In this document: positions 25,244 to 34,082 of the stretch, one piece after another
Numbering within the stretch: position 1 is the first letter of the stretch
How the letters are laid out: the number at the start of each line of letters is the position of its first letter
NCBI GenBank assembly: GCA_007695245.1
Contig: REEE01000188.1
Location: 1-57,362, forward strand
Reading direction: 5' to 3'
Length of the DNA: 57,362 nt
DNA from: Candidatus Competibacteraceae bacterium
Lineage (GTDB): Bacteria > Pseudomonadota > Gammaproteobacteria > Competibacterales > Competibacteraceae
Program-made: the position numbers and the translations under genes
Notes under the pieces: generated by a model
Seen by the model: only the letters and a program-made list of their open reading frames with translations
Told to the model about the DNA's origin: nothing
The model's database searches: none

Positions 25244-26314
25244 ATGCCTGGTACCGAATCCACGCTGGCGGGCCATCCCGCCCTCAACGAGCGCACCCAG
25301 CATCTGTTACGGGCGCTGGTCGAGCGCCATATCCGCGACGGCCAACCGGTCGGTTCGCGGACTTTGGCTCGCGACGCCGGATTGGATCTGAGTCCGGCCA
25401 CGGTCCGCAACGTCATGGCGGATTTGGAAGATCTGGGCTATCTGCGCGCGCCGCACACCTCGGCCGGGCGGGTGCCAACCGCCCGGGGTTACCGGTTCTT
25501 CATCGATGAACTGCTGCATCTGCGGCCGCTGGACCATCAATCGATTGAAACCCTGCGCCAACGCATCGATCGACCGGTGAATAATCCCGCCGAACTGGCC
25601 CGATCGGTTTCGGATCTGCTGTCCGGCATCACGCAACTGGCGGGCGTGGTCATGCTGCCGCGCCGTAACGTGACGACCCTGCGCCAGGTCGAATTTCTGC
25701 CCCTGTCCGAAAACCGGGTCCTGGTGATCCTGGTGCTGAACGGGCAGGAGGTACAGAATCGCATCATCCAGACCCAGCGTTCCTACAGCGCCGCCGAGTT
25801 ACAGCAGGCCGCGCGGTATCTGAACGCACAATTCACCGGTAAGGATATCCAGCAGGTCCGGGAGTCTCTGCTGCGGGATTTGCGCGAGACTCGCGACAGT
25901 CTCGACCGCTTGATGCAGACCGTGGTCGAGATGGCCGAGCAAACCTTCGAGACCGAGCCGGAGAGCGAAGATTACGTATTGGCCGGTCAGACCCACCTGA
26001 TGCAGTACGCTGATCTGTCCGATCTCGACAAACTGCGGCAACTGTTTGAAGCGTTCCATCACAAGCGTGATTTGCTGCATCTGTTCGATCAGAGCCTGCG
26101 CGCCGATGGCGTGCAGATTTTCATCGGCGAGGAGTCCGGCTTCGAGGTGCTGGAGGATTGCAGCGTGGTGACCGCGCCTTACAGCGTGGCGGGGCAGGTG
26201 TTGGGCGTGCTCGGGGTGATCGGCCCGACCCGGATGGCCTATGATCGAGTGATTCCGGTGGTGGATGTGACCGCCCGGTTGCTGGCGGCGGCGCTGATCG
26301 CCCAGCGGGTCTGA
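25244..26314 (+). CDS. hrcA: Heat-inducible transcription repressor HrcA
   Basis: A 356-residue HrcA. The N-terminal winged helix includes ERHIRDGQPVGSRTLARDAGL and SPATVRNVMADLEDLGYLRAPHTSAGRVPT; the C-terminal part contains the GAF-like domain (FIGEESGF, VVTAPYSVAGQVLGVLGVIGPTRMAY). It represses chaperone genes by binding CIRCE and needs GroEL to stay active. The start at 25244 is chosen because the CIRCE element lies immediately upstream; an earlier in-frame start would put the operator inside the gene. It leads hrcA-grpE-dnaK-dnaJ. Confidence 0.96.
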   Translation: MPGTESTLAGHPALNERTQHLLRALVERHIRDGQPVGSRTLARDAGLDLSPATVRNVMADLEDLGYLRAPHTSAGRVPTARGYRFFIDELLHLRPLDHQSIETLRQRIDRPVNNPAELARSVSDLLSGITQLAGVVMLPRRNVTTLRQVEFLPLSENRVLVILVLNGQEVQNRIIQTQRSYSAAELQQAARYLNAQFTGKDIQQVRESLLRDLRETRDSLDRLMQTVVEMAEQTFETEPESEDYVLAGQTHLMQYADLSDLDKLRQLFEAFHHKRDLLHLFDQSLRADGVQIFIGEESGFEVLEDCSVVTAPYSVAGQVLGVLGVIGPTRMAYDRVIPVVDVTARLLAAALIAQRV

Positions 26315-26413
26315 GCGCGCCCTTGAATTCCCGCCATGCAACCCCAGTTCTCCGCTACCAGGCGCGGTCGCGGCCGCCCGACCGATTTCATCTAAGTGAC
26401 GGAGAATCCATTC

Positions 26414-27031
26414 ATGACCCCCACCGAACCGGCCCTGAACCCCAGCGCGCGCCCGGAAGTTTCCGAAACAACCCCCCCGACCACCGAACCCGCGTCCTCC
26501 ACGCCAACCGTCGGGACGGAAACCGAGATTTCGGTCAACCCCGAGGAATTCGAAACACTGCAGCGGGATTTGGACCAGGCGCTGGCCAAGGCCGACGAAC
26601 ACTGGAAGTTGTATCTGAGCGCCCACGCCGAAATGGAAAACCTGCGCAAGCGCGTCGAGCGCGAGGTCCAGAACGCGCACAAGTTCGCTCTGGAGCGGTT
26701 TTTTGGGGAGCTGCTGCCGGTGCGCGACAGCCTGGAACTGGGGCTGGAAGCGGCGACCGACGACGTCGACGTGGCCAAGTTACGGGAAGGCATCGATCTG
26801 ACGCTCAAACAACTGGCGGCGGCGATGGAAAAATTTGGTGCCTGCGAAGTCGATCCGCTGGGCGCCCGATTCGATCCCGACTGCCACGAAGCCATGGCCG
26901 TGGTGCCGACCGACCAGGCCGAACCCAATACCGTGGTGCAGGTCCTGCAAAAGGGTTATCTGCTCAACGACCGGTTGATCCGGCCCGCCAAGGTGTTGGT
27001 CGCCAAGGCTCCAGCCCCGCCAGTCAGTTAA
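26414..27031 (+). CDS. grpE: Nucleotide exchange factor GrpE
   Basis: A 205-residue GrpE, nucleotide exchange factor of DnaK. A low-complexity Pro/Thr-rich N-terminus (about 40 residues) is followed by a long coiled coil (EEFETLQRDLDQALAKADEH), the signature AEMENLRKRVERE, and the beta domain closing HEAMAVVPTDQAEPNTVVQVLQ, QKGYLLNDRLIRPAKVLV. The ATG at 26414 is preferred over an upstream GTG at 26396 because GGAG lies nine bases before it. It follows hrcA by 99 bases. Confidence 0.95.
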   Translation: MTPTEPALNPSARPEVSETTPPTTEPASSTPTVGTETEISVNPEEFETLQRDLDQALAKADEHWKLYLSAHAEMENLRKRVEREVQNAHKFALERFFGELLPVRDSLELGLEAATDDVDVAKLREGIDLTLKQLAAAMEKFGACEVDPLGARFDPDCHEAMAVVPTDQAEPNTVVQVLQKGYLLNDRLIRPAKVLVAKAPAPPVS

Positions 27032-27051
27032 ATCGAAAATCCGCCCGACCG

Positions 27052-27079
27052 TTGAAAATCCACCCCATCGTCCCCAAAT
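27052..27079 (+). promoter_or_regulatory. Sigma32 (RpoH) promoter candidate for dnaK
   Basis: TTGAAA at 27052-27057 and CCCCAAAT at 27072-27079, 14 bases apart, fit the heat-shock consensus CTTGAAA / CCCCATNT. It lies about 105 bases before dnaK. Confidence 0.6.
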
Positions 27080-27123
27080 TCAATGGCGAGACAGAAGTCA
27101 CTAACCACCGAATTCCCTGATTC

Positions 27124-27143
27124 GCCCGCCGGCATGGGCGGGC
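27124..27143 (+). other. 7-bp perfect hairpin in the dnaK leader
   Basis: GCCCGCC at 27124-27130 and GGCGGGC at 27137-27143 form a perfect GC stem around a 6-base loop, with no T-run. It lies 40 bases before the dnaK start in the presumed 5' untranslated leader and could affect mRNA stability or act as an RNA structure. Confidence 0.45.
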
Positions 27144-27183
27144 ACGGATTGAAACCCTGAAGATCTTCATAGAGAGTGCGACC

Positions 27184-29118
27184 ATGAGCAACATTATCGG
27201 CATCGACCTGGGCACCACCAACTCCTGCGTGGCGATCATGGAGGGCGGCAAGCCTCGGGTGATTGAAAACAGCGAAGGCGACCGGACCACGCCCTCGGTC
27301 GTTGCCTTCCTGGAAGACGGTGAAATCACCGTCGGCCAGCCGGCCAAGCGCCAGGCGGTCACCAATCCGCACAACACCCTGTTCGCGGTCAAGCGGCTGA
27401 TCGGCCGCCGCTTCGACGAGAAGGAGGTGCAGAAGGACATCGACCTGGTGCCCTACAAGATCGTCAAGAATGACAACGGCGACGCCTGGGTCGAGGCGCG
27501 CGGCAAGAAGATGGCCCCGCCGGAAATCTCCGCCCGGGTGCTGATGAAGATGAAAAAGACCGCCGAGGACTATCTCGGCCACCCAATCACCGAGGCGGTG
27601 ATCACGGTGCCGGCCTACTTCAACGACAGCCAACGTCAGGCGACCAAGGACGCCGGGCGGATCGCCGGTCTGGAAGTCAAGCGCATCATCAACGAACCGA
27701 CGGCGGCGGCGCTGGCCTTCGGCATGGACAAGTCCAGCACCAAGGACCGCAAGATCGCGGTCTACGACCTGGGCGGCGGCACGTTCGACATCTCGATCAT
27801 CGAGATCGCCGAAGTGGACGGCGAGAAGCAGTTCGAGGTGCTCTCCACCAACGGCGATACCTTCCTGGGCGGCGAGGACTTCGACAAGCGGGTCATCGAC
27901 TATCTGATCGAGCAGTTCCAGAAGCAGAGCGGCATCAATCTGGCCAACGATCCTCTGGCGCTGCAACGGTTGAAGGAAGCCGCCGAAAAGGCCAAGATCG
28001 AGCTGTCGTCCAGCCAGCAAAGCGATATCAATCTGCCCTACATCACAGCCGACGCCAGCGGACCGAAGCATCTGAACCTGAAGCTGACCCGCGCCAAGCT
28101 GGAGTCGCTGGTCGAGGAGTTGATCGACAAAACCATCGGACCCTGCCGCACCGCGCTGAAGGATGCCGGGCTGGGCGTCGGTCAGATCGACGACGTGTTG
28201 CTGGTCGGCGGCCAGAGTCGCATGCCCAAGGTGCAGGAAAAGGTGCGCGAGTTCTTCGGCAAGGAGCCGCGCAAGGACGTCAACCCCGATGAAGCCGTGG
28301 CGGTGGGCGCGGCGATTCAGGGCGGCGTGCTGGGCGGCTCGGTCAAAGACGTGCTGCTGCTCGATGTGACTCCGCTGAGCCTGGGCATCGAGACCCTGGG
28401 TGGGGTGATGACCAAACTGATCGAGAAGAACACCACGATTCCGACCAAGGCGACCCAGGTGTTCTCGACCGCCGACGACAATCAAACCGCGGTGACGGTG
28501 CATGTGTTGCAGGGCGAGCGCGAGGTCGCTCAGGCCAACAAGTCGCTGGGCAAATTCGACTTGCAGGATATTCCGCCCGCGCCGCGCGGTGTGCCGCAGA
28601 TCGAAGTCATGTTCGATATCGACGCCAACGGCATCCTGCATGTCTCGGCCAAGGATAAGGCGACCGGCAAGGAGAACCGGATCGCGATCAAGGCGTCCTC
28701 CGGGTTGTCCGAGGAGGAGATCAAGCGGATGGTGGGCGACGCCGAGGCGCACGCCGACGAAGACCGCAAGTTCCACGAACTGGTCAACATCCGCAATCAG
28801 GCCGAAAACCTGATTCACGCCTCCGAGAAGACCCTGCGGGAGTTGGGTGACAAAGTCGAGGGCGGCGAGCGCTCGGCGATCGAAGGGGCGATCAGCGATC
28901 TGCGCTCCACGGTCAAGACCGACAACAAGAGCGCGATCGAAGCCAAGATTCAAACGCTGAGCGAGTTGTCCGGCAAACTGGCCGAGCGGATTTACAGCCA
29001 GAGCGGCGGTCCGGACGGGGGTCCCGGCGGCCCGCAGGGCGGAGCTGGCGGCGGCGGCGGTCAAAAACCGGCCGACGACGGGGTGGTGGACGCCGAATTC
29101 GAGGAGGTCAAGAAGTAA
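27184..29118 (+). CDS. dnaK: Molecular chaperone DnaK (Hsp70)
   Basis: A 644-residue Hsp70. The N-terminus reads [17 protein letters not shown]; further ATPase motifs are [32 protein letters not shown] and [12 protein letters not shown]. The substrate-binding domain starts [14 protein letters not shown], and the C-terminus carries a Gly-rich linker and the end motif DAEFEEVKK. It works with DnaJ and GrpE in protein folding and heat stress. A sigma32-like promoter and a hairpin lie in the 152-base gap before it, so it can be transcribed apart from hrcA-grpE. Confidence 0.99.
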   Translation: MSNIIGIDLGTTNSCVAIMEGGKPRVIENSEGDRTTPSVVAFLEDGEITVGQPAKRQAVTNPHNTLFAVKRLIGRRFDEKEVQKDIDLVPYKIVKNDNGDAWVEARGKKMAPPEISARVLMKMKKTAEDYLGHPITEAVITVPAYFNDSQRQATKDAGRIAGLEVKRIINEPTAAALAFGMDKSSTKDRKIAVYDLGGGTFDISIIEIAEVDGEKQFEVLSTNGDTFLGGEDFDKRVIDYLIEQFQKQSGINLANDPLALQRLKEAAEKAKIELSSSQQSDINLPYITADASGPKHLNLKLTRAKLESLVEELIDKTIGPCRTALKDAGLGVGQIDDVLLVGGQSRMPKVQEKVREFFGKEPRKDVNPDEAVAVGAAIQGGVLGGSVKDVLLLDVTPLSLGIETLGGVMTKLIEKNTTIPTKATQVFSTADDNQTAVTVHVLQGEREVAQANKSLGKFDLQDIPPAPRGVPQIEVMFDIDANGILHVSAKDKATGKENRIAIKASSGLSEEEIKRMVGDAEAHADEDRKFHELVNIRNQAENLIHASEKTLRELGDKVEGGERSAIEGAISDLRSTVKTDNKSAIEAKIQTLSELSGKLAERIYSQSGGPDGGPGGPQGGAGGGGGQKPADDGVVDAEFEEVKK

Positions 29119-29142
29119 CCGCCACGCGTGCGGTAAACTATG

Positions 29143-29180
29143 AATCCGGGAGCGCGATCCGCGTTCCCGGATTTTTGATT
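29143..29180 (+). terminator. Rho-independent terminator between dnaK and dnaJ
   Basis: AATCCGGGAGCGCG (29143-29156) pairs with CGCGTTCCCGGATT (29160-29173), 14 bp with one G-U, loop of 3, followed by TTTTTGATTTT. It should reduce read-through from dnaK into dnaJ. Confidence 0.85.
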
Positions 29181-29226
29181 TTGGACGAACCCCACTGGGC
29201 GGCCCGCCGCGACGCAAGACCGAATC

Positions 29227-30378
29227 ATGGCCAAACGCGACTATTACGAAGTTCTCAACTTAGCCCGCAATGCCAGCGAGGCCGAGATCAAGCAGGCTTA
29301 CCGGCGGCTGGCGATGAAGCACCATCCCGACCGCAATCCGGGCGATCAGGTGTCCGAGGAGCATTTCAAGGAGGCCAAGGAGGCCTATGAGGTATTGAGC
29401 GATCCGCGCAAGCGCACGGCTTACGACCAGTTCGGTCACGCCGGAGTGGATGGTTCGGCGGGCGGTGGTTTTGGTGGGGGCTTTGGCGGTCCCGGCGGCG
29501 GTCCGGCCGATCTGAACGATTTATTCGGCGGAGTGTTTCGCGATATTTTCGGCGGTGGGCGCGGCGGGGGCGGCAGCCAGGCTTATCGAGGCTCCGATCT
29601 GCGCTATATCCTGGATTTGACGCTGGAGGAGGCGGTCTTCGGCGCGACCTCCAAGATTCGGGTGCCGACCCTGGTGATCTGCGCCACCTGCGGCGGCAGC
29701 GGTGCCAAACCGGGCACCAAGCCGATCACCTGCCCGACCTGTCGCGGCGTCGGCCAGGTGCGAATGCAGCAGGGCTTTTTCTCAATCCAGCAGACCTGCC
29801 CGCGCTGCCAGGGGCGGGGCACGATCATTCCCGAGCCGTGCGAGACCTGCGGGGGCGTCGGCCGGGTCGAGGAGCAGAAAACGCTATCGGTCAAGGTCCC
29901 GGCAGGGGTGGACAACGGCGACCGCATCCGCCTGTCCGGGGAAGGCGAAGCCGGAGAGAGCGGGGGACCGCCGGGCGATTTGTACGTGCAGATCCGGGTC
30001 AAGCCGCATCCGATCTTCACCCGCGAGGATAACGATTTGTACTGCGAGGTGCCGATCGGTTTCGCCACCGCGGCGCTGGGCGGCGATTTGGAGGTGCCGA
30101 CCCTGGATGGCCGGGTCAGTTTGAAGATTCCGGCCGAGACCCAGACCGGGAAGGTGTTCCGGGTTCGGGGGAAGGGCGTCAAACCGGTGCGCGGCGGCGC
30201 CACCGGCGATCTGTTGTGTCGGGTGTCGGTCGAGACCCCGGTCAACCTGACCCGAGAGCAGAAAGAGTTGTTGCAAAAATTCGCCGAGACCATGGAGGCG
30301 GGCGGCAAACAACACGCTCCGCAGGAGGGAAGCTGGCTGGATGGGGTCAAGAAGTTTTTCGAGGATATGAAGTTCTGA
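29227..30378 (+). CDS. dnaJ: Co-chaperone DnaJ
   Basis: A 383-residue DnaJ. The J domain opens [20 protein letters not shown] and has the HPD motif in KHHPDRNPG; a Gly/Phe-rich linker spans about residues 78-115, four CxxCxGxG zinc-binding repeats lie between about 150 and 215 ([32 protein letters not shown]), and the C-terminal substrate domains follow. It stimulates DnaK ATPase and passes substrates to it. It follows dnaK past a terminator, so it may have lower or separate expression. Confidence 0.98.
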   Translation: MAKRDYYEVLNLARNASEAEIKQAYRRLAMKHHPDRNPGDQVSEEHFKEAKEAYEVLSDPRKRTAYDQFGHAGVDGSAGGGFGGGFGGPGGGPADLNDLFGGVFRDIFGGGRGGGGSQAYRGSDLRYILDLTLEEAVFGATSKIRVPTLVICATCGGSGAKPGTKPITCPTCRGVGQVRMQQGFFSIQQTCPRCQGRGTIIPEPCETCGGVGRVEEQKTLSVKVPAGVDNGDRIRLSGEGEAGESGGPPGDLYVQIRVKPHPIFTREDNDLYCEVPIGFATAALGGDLEVPTLDGRVSLKIPAETQTGKVFRVRGKGVKPVRGGATGDLLCRVSVETPVNLTREQKELLQKFAETMEAGGKQHAPQEGSWLDGVKKFFEDMKF

Positions 30379-30449
30379 AACCAGGACTTTCGCTCTCCGT
30401 CCTTCCCGCGCCAGCGGTTTACCGGAAGGAAAATTTGCATCCCGAGCCG

Positions 30450-31196
30450 TCAACGTTCGCTCTCCCGCGCGGGGGGTGGGAGAGTTGGGGAAGTCTCCCG
30501 CTTGACCCGGTACAGTTCCCGGGTCTTCAGCGCCCGGCCCCGCAACTGCTCGGCCAGCGCGGCGCGGATCAGCCGCTTCACTTCCCCGAGCACGGCCGGA
30601 TCGGTCAGCGTTCCATCGCGCAGCGCCAGTAGACCCCGGCCGGAAATCGGCACGCCGGCCGCCGCGCGGTCGGCCGCCAACGGTCCGCGATCCAGCACGT
30701 AGCAATACCGTTCTTCGGCCACGATGGGCGCGCCGCTGACCGACTCCCGATCCAGGGTCAAACCGTACCCCAGATCCTCCAACAAGCGCTTCTCGAACCG
30801 CCGCAGCGGCGGCTCCTCGCCCGGAGCCGTGGCCAGTGCCGCCAAAAGTTCCCGATAAACGGCGAACAACCCCGGCTGCGGGTCCAGACGCGGCAGCAGG
30901 CGCACGAGCAACTCATTGACGTAAAGCCCGCTCAAGACCCGGTGCGGCGGCAGGGAAACCGGCCGTCCCGCGTCCTCGGCTCCGGTCAGGGTCGCCAGCT
31001 CGCCCGCGCCCGTCCAGGACAGCAACAGCGGCGCGAAGGGTTGCAACAGTCCCTTCAACCGCGACCGGGGAGAACTCGCGCCGCGCGCGACCAGCCCCAG
31101 TCGCCCGTGCTCCTGGGTGAACGCCTCCAGCAGCAGACTGCTGTCGCGATACGGACGGCGATGGAGGAGAAAAGCGGGTTGCAGCAGGACGCGCAT
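30450..31196 (-). CDS. recO: DNA repair protein RecO
   Basis: A 248-residue RecO, which helps load RecA with RecR. The N-terminal OB fold begins RVLLQPAFLLHRRPYRDSSLLLEAFTQ with VARGASSPRSRLKGLLQPF; the C-terminal helical part has YVNELLVRLLPR and FEKRLLEDLGYGL. The start at 31196 is chosen because an upstream in-frame reading runs back through era. The last residues (SPTLPPPARESER) are encoded by a CTCTCCC/GGGAGAG palindrome (30460-30484), so the C-terminus looks like a repeat that became coding. It closes the rnc-era-recO group. Confidence 0.93.
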   Translation of the reverse strand: MRVLLQPAFLLHRRPYRDSSLLLEAFTQEHGRLGLVARGASSPRSRLKGLLQPFAPLLLSWTGAGELATLTGAEDAGRPVSLPPHRVLSGLYVNELLVRLLPRLDPQPGLFAVYRELLAALATAPGEEPPLRRFEKRLLEDLGYGLTLDRESVSGAPIVAEERYCYVLDRGPLAADRAAAGVPISGRGLLALRDGTLTDPAVLGEVKRLIRAALAEQLRGRALKTRELYRVKRETSPTLPPPARESER

Positions 31197-31227
31197 GGCG
31201 CGATGAGAGCGGGATAACCGCAGTCGG

Positions 31228-32133
31228 TCAAAAAGAGGAGGGGTCGGCGTAGCCCAAGCCGCGCAGCGCCCGCTCGTCGTCCGACCAGCCCTCGCGCACC
31301 TTGACCCAGGTTTCCAGGTACACCCGGCGGTCGAGCAGGCGCTCCAGATCCTCGCGAGCCTGGCGGCCGACCTCGCGCAGCGTCGCCCCACCGCCACCGA
31401 TGACAATGCCTTTCTGGGACTCGCGCTCGACCCAGATGACCGCGTGGATGCGCACCAACCGTCCGTCCTCGACGAACTGCTCGATCTCCACGGTCAGGGC
31501 ATACGGCAATTCCTCGCGCAGCAACCGGGTCAGCTTCTCACGGACCAGCTCGGCGGCCAGGAAGCGCTCGCTGAGCGTGGTGATCTGATCTTCCGGAAAC
31601 AGCCGATCGCCGAACGGCAGCAGGCGGGTGATGACCTGTTCCAGCGCCGCCACATTATCGCCTTTCAGCGCCGCCATCGGGACGACCTCCGCGAAGCTCC
31701 GCCGGCCGGCCATCTCCTGGAGAAACGGCAGCAATCGGGACTTGTCGGCGATACGATCCACCTTGTTGACCGCCAGCACCACCGGTCCGGCGAAATCGGC
31801 CAACCGAGCCAGGACATCCTGGTCTTCCTCGGTCCAGCGCAACGCTTCGATCAGGAACACCACCACATCGACGTAGCCCAGCACGCTGGCCGCCGCCCGG
31901 TTCAGGTAGCGATTGAGCGCCCGTCGGCCCTGCCGGTGCAGCCCCGGCGTGTCCACGTAGACGATCTGCGCCTCCGGCAGGGTTTGAATCCCCAGGATGA
32001 CATGGCGGGTGGTCTGCGGCTTGGGCGCGGTGATGCTGAGCTTCTGGCCGATCAGACGATTCAGCAGGGTCGACTTGCCGACGTTGGGTCGGCCCAGCAG
32101 GGCGGCATGGCCGACGCGGGTGGGGACGGTCAT
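31228..32133 (-). CDS. era: GTPase Era
   Basis: A 301-residue Era. GTPase motifs are G1 GRPNVGKST, G3 DTPGLH and G4 NKVD (in LAVNKVDRI); the C-terminal KH domain includes IHAVIWVERESQKGIVIGGGGATLREVG and the ending VKVREGWSDDERAL. It binds the 3' end of 16S rRNA in 30S maturation. Its start overlaps the end of rnc (ATGA), an operon conserved in proteobacteria. Confidence 0.98.
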   Translation of the reverse strand: MTVPTRVGHAALLGRPNVGKSTLLNRLIGQKLSITAPKPQTTRHVILGIQTLPEAQIVYVDTPGLHRQGRRALNRYLNRAAASVLGYVDVVVFLIEALRWTEEDQDVLARLADFAGPVVLAVNKVDRIADKSRLLPFLQEMAGRRSFAEVVPMAALKGDNVAALEQVITRLLPFGDRLFPEDQITTLSERFLAAELVREKLTRLLREELPYALTVEIEQFVEDGRLVRIHAVIWVERESQKGIVIGGGGATLREVGRQAREDLERLLDRRVYLETWVKVREGWSDDERALRGLGYADPSSF

Positions 32134-32801
32134 GACGCGATTTTCTCCAGTAGTTGGCGGGCGGCTTCCTGTTCGGCTCTACGGCGACTGCTGCCCGCCG
32201 CGACCGCGCGCGCTTCGGCGACCGCGCACTCCACGGTAAAACTTTGGGCGTGCGGCTCGCCGTGAATTTCCAGCACGTTATAGGTCGGCAGGGGATGTTG
32301 GCGGGCTTGCAGATACTCCTGCAAGCGGGTTTTAGGATCTTTGAGTTCGCCGGCGCTGGCCAAGCCCGCCAAGCTCTCCTGGTACAGGTTCAGGATCAGA
32401 TCGCGGCAGGCGGTCAGGCCGCCATCCAGATAAACCGCGCCGATGATCGCTTCCAAGGCGTCCGACAGAATCGATTCGCGCCGAGACCCGCCGCTCTTGA
32501 GTTCGCCCTGACCCAACCGCAGGCTCTCCCCCAGCTTCAGTTCACGGGCCAGTCTGGCCAGGGTCTCGCCCTTGACCAGGCTAGACCGCAGCCGGCTCAA
32601 CTCGCCCTCGCTGGCTTGAGGATAGCGCTGGTACAAAACCTCGGCCACCACCAGATTCAGTAGCGCGTCGCCCAAAAACTCCAGCCGCTCGTTATTGTGG
32701 GCCGAGGCGCTGCGGTGAGTGAGCGCCTCCTCCAGCCGCTCCGGCCGCTGGAAGGTATAACCCAAAGCGGCGCACAAGCGGGTCACCGCCGCCGCGTTCA
32801 C
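32130..32801 (-). CDS. rnc: Ribonuclease III
   Basis: A 223-residue RNase III that processes rRNA precursors and structured mRNA. The signature NERLEFLGDALLNLVVAEVLY holds catalytic Glu and Asp residues; further acidic sites lie in SDALEAIIGAVYLDGG; a C-terminal dsRNA-binding domain runs from about residue 152 (DPKTRLQEYLQ) to the end. It overlaps DUF4845 upstream and era downstream by four bases each. Confidence 0.98.
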   Translation of the reverse strand: MNAAAVTRLCAALGYTFQRPERLEEALTHRSASAHNNERLEFLGDALLNLVVAEVLYQRYPQASEGELSRLRSSLVKGETLARLARELKLGESLRLGQGELKSGGSRRESILSDALEAIIGAVYLDGGLTACRDLILNLYQESLAGLASAGELKDPKTRLQEYLQARQHPLPTYNVLEIHGEPHAQSFTVECAVAEARAVAAGSSRRRAEQEAARQLLEKIAS

Positions 32802-33193
32802 GGACTGAGCGGGATGGTTTCGTCGACCCTCAACACGACATGCAGGCCGTAGAACAACTCCCGTTCGTCTTCGTACACCAGGTCGAGCACCCGACCGCCG
32901 CGATCCTGGCGAATCCTGAGGTCCCGCGCTCTGACATTCTCGACGTAACCGACGTCGAAGCGGCGCTGGATGGCGTTATGGATATCGGTGACGCTCATTT
33001 GCGTCACTTGCGGTTCCTTGCGGATGCTTTCGATGGTCGATTTGACTGTGTAGTACTGCACGTACATCGGAATCACCTTCATGGCGATCAGGGCCATGAA
33101 GGCGAGCACGATGATCAGCAGCAACATCCCGATCACCGTCATGCCACGCTGCCGTCCGCTCCTTCCGGATCGGGTCGATTGTTTTGCGCCCAT
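32798..33193 (-). CDS. DUF4845 membrane protein
   Basis: A 131-residue protein with a basic N-terminus, one membrane helix (about 17-43, GMTVIGMLLLIIVLAFMAL) and a pilin-like extracytoplasmic part typical of DUF4845. The conserved position between lepB and rnc in gammaproteobacteria supports the call. Function is unknown. The start at 33193 is chosen to put the membrane anchor at the N-terminus; a longer in-frame reading adds a non-homologous segment. Its stop overlaps the rnc start. Confidence 0.85.
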   Translation of the reverse strand: MGAKQSTRSGRSGRQRGMTVIGMLLLIIVLAFMALIAMKVIPMYVQYYTVKSTIESIRKEPQVTQMSVTDIHNAIQRRFDVGYVENVRARDLRIRQDRGGRVLDLVYEDERELFYGLHVVLRVDETIPLSP

Positions 33194-33216
33194 CACTCGT
33201 GTCCTCCGCTTGCAGG

Positions 33217-34032
33217 TTATTGAATGCGGCTCCCAATCCGGCCGCACTGGCCCCTGAACGTCACGCAATCCCAATTCATCCAGATGAAAAAAGCCCTGCC
33301 GATCAAATTTTCCTCGGGCATCGTCCCCCAGATTCGACTGTCGCTGCTGTTGTCGCGATTGTCGCCCATGACGAAATACTGTCCGGCCGGCACCTGATAG
33401 GCCCAACCGACCGTCCCATCCGGCTCGCGGCGCAACTGGAGGTCGGACCAGAGTCCCGCCGCTCCCCACCGCCCGTTGGCCAAGACCTGAATGCGGTGTT
33501 GAGTGCGCTGTTCGTCGTCGGACAACCCCTCCTCAAACTGCCGGTAGCCCGGTTCGGCGGGATCGTCGGGCAACCGCGACCGGGGCGCCGGCCGGCCGTT
33601 GATGAACAACTGCTTGTCGCGATATTCCAGGCGGTCGCCGGGCAGGCCGATCACCCGCTTGATGTAGGCGACAGCCGGCTCGGGCGGATAGCGGAACACC
33701 ACCACATCGCCCCGTTCCGGCAGGTTGCCACCGACGATTTGGGTGTTGGACACCGGCAACCGCAAGCCGTAGGTAAACTTGTTGACCAGAATGAAATCGC
33801 CCTTGAGCAGGGTCGGCAGCATGGACTCCGAAGGAATTCGGAACGGCTCGATGACAAAGGAGCGCAGCACCAGCACCGCCAGAATCACCGGAAAAAATGA
33901 TTTCGACAGGTCCACGTACCAGGGAAGAGCAGCCGCGCCGCGCCGTGGCGCCAGAACCAGGAGATCCAACAGCCAAATTCCGCCGGTCACCACGGTCAGC
34001 ACCACCAGCACGGCGGCAAAATCGATATTCAT
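33217..34032 (-). CDS. lepB: Signal peptidase I
   Basis: A 271-residue leader peptidase. Two membrane helices at about 5-27 and 45-62 come first, then catalytic Ser70 in PSESMLPTL and the general-base Lys125 in AYIKRVIGLPGD, and later GDNRDNSSDSRIWG. It cleaves signal peptides of exported proteins at the periplasmic side of the inner membrane. It lies between lepA and DUF4845, as is usual. Confidence 0.98.
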   Translation of the reverse strand: MNIDFAAVLVVLTVVTGGIWLLDLLVLAPRRGAAALPWYVDLSKSFFPVILAVLVLRSFVIEPFRIPSESMLPTLLKGDFILVNKFTYGLRLPVSNTQIVGGNLPERGDVVVFRYPPEPAVAYIKRVIGLPGDRLEYRDKQLFINGRPAPRSRLPDDPAEPGYRQFEEGLSDDEQRTQHRIQVLANGRWGAAGLWSDLQLRREPDGTVGWAYQVPAGQYFVMGDNRDNSSDSRIWGTMPEENLIGRAFFIWMNWDCVTFRGQCGRIGSRIQ

Positions 34033-34082
34033 GGGTTATAAAATCCCGGGGCCAGCGAGACGGCGGGTCTTGACCGAGCGTC

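Noticed and set aside
27028-29217. Antisense reading frame of about 730 codons opposite dnaK
   Set aside because: dnaK on the plus strand is complete and certain; the antisense frame is a compositional shadow.
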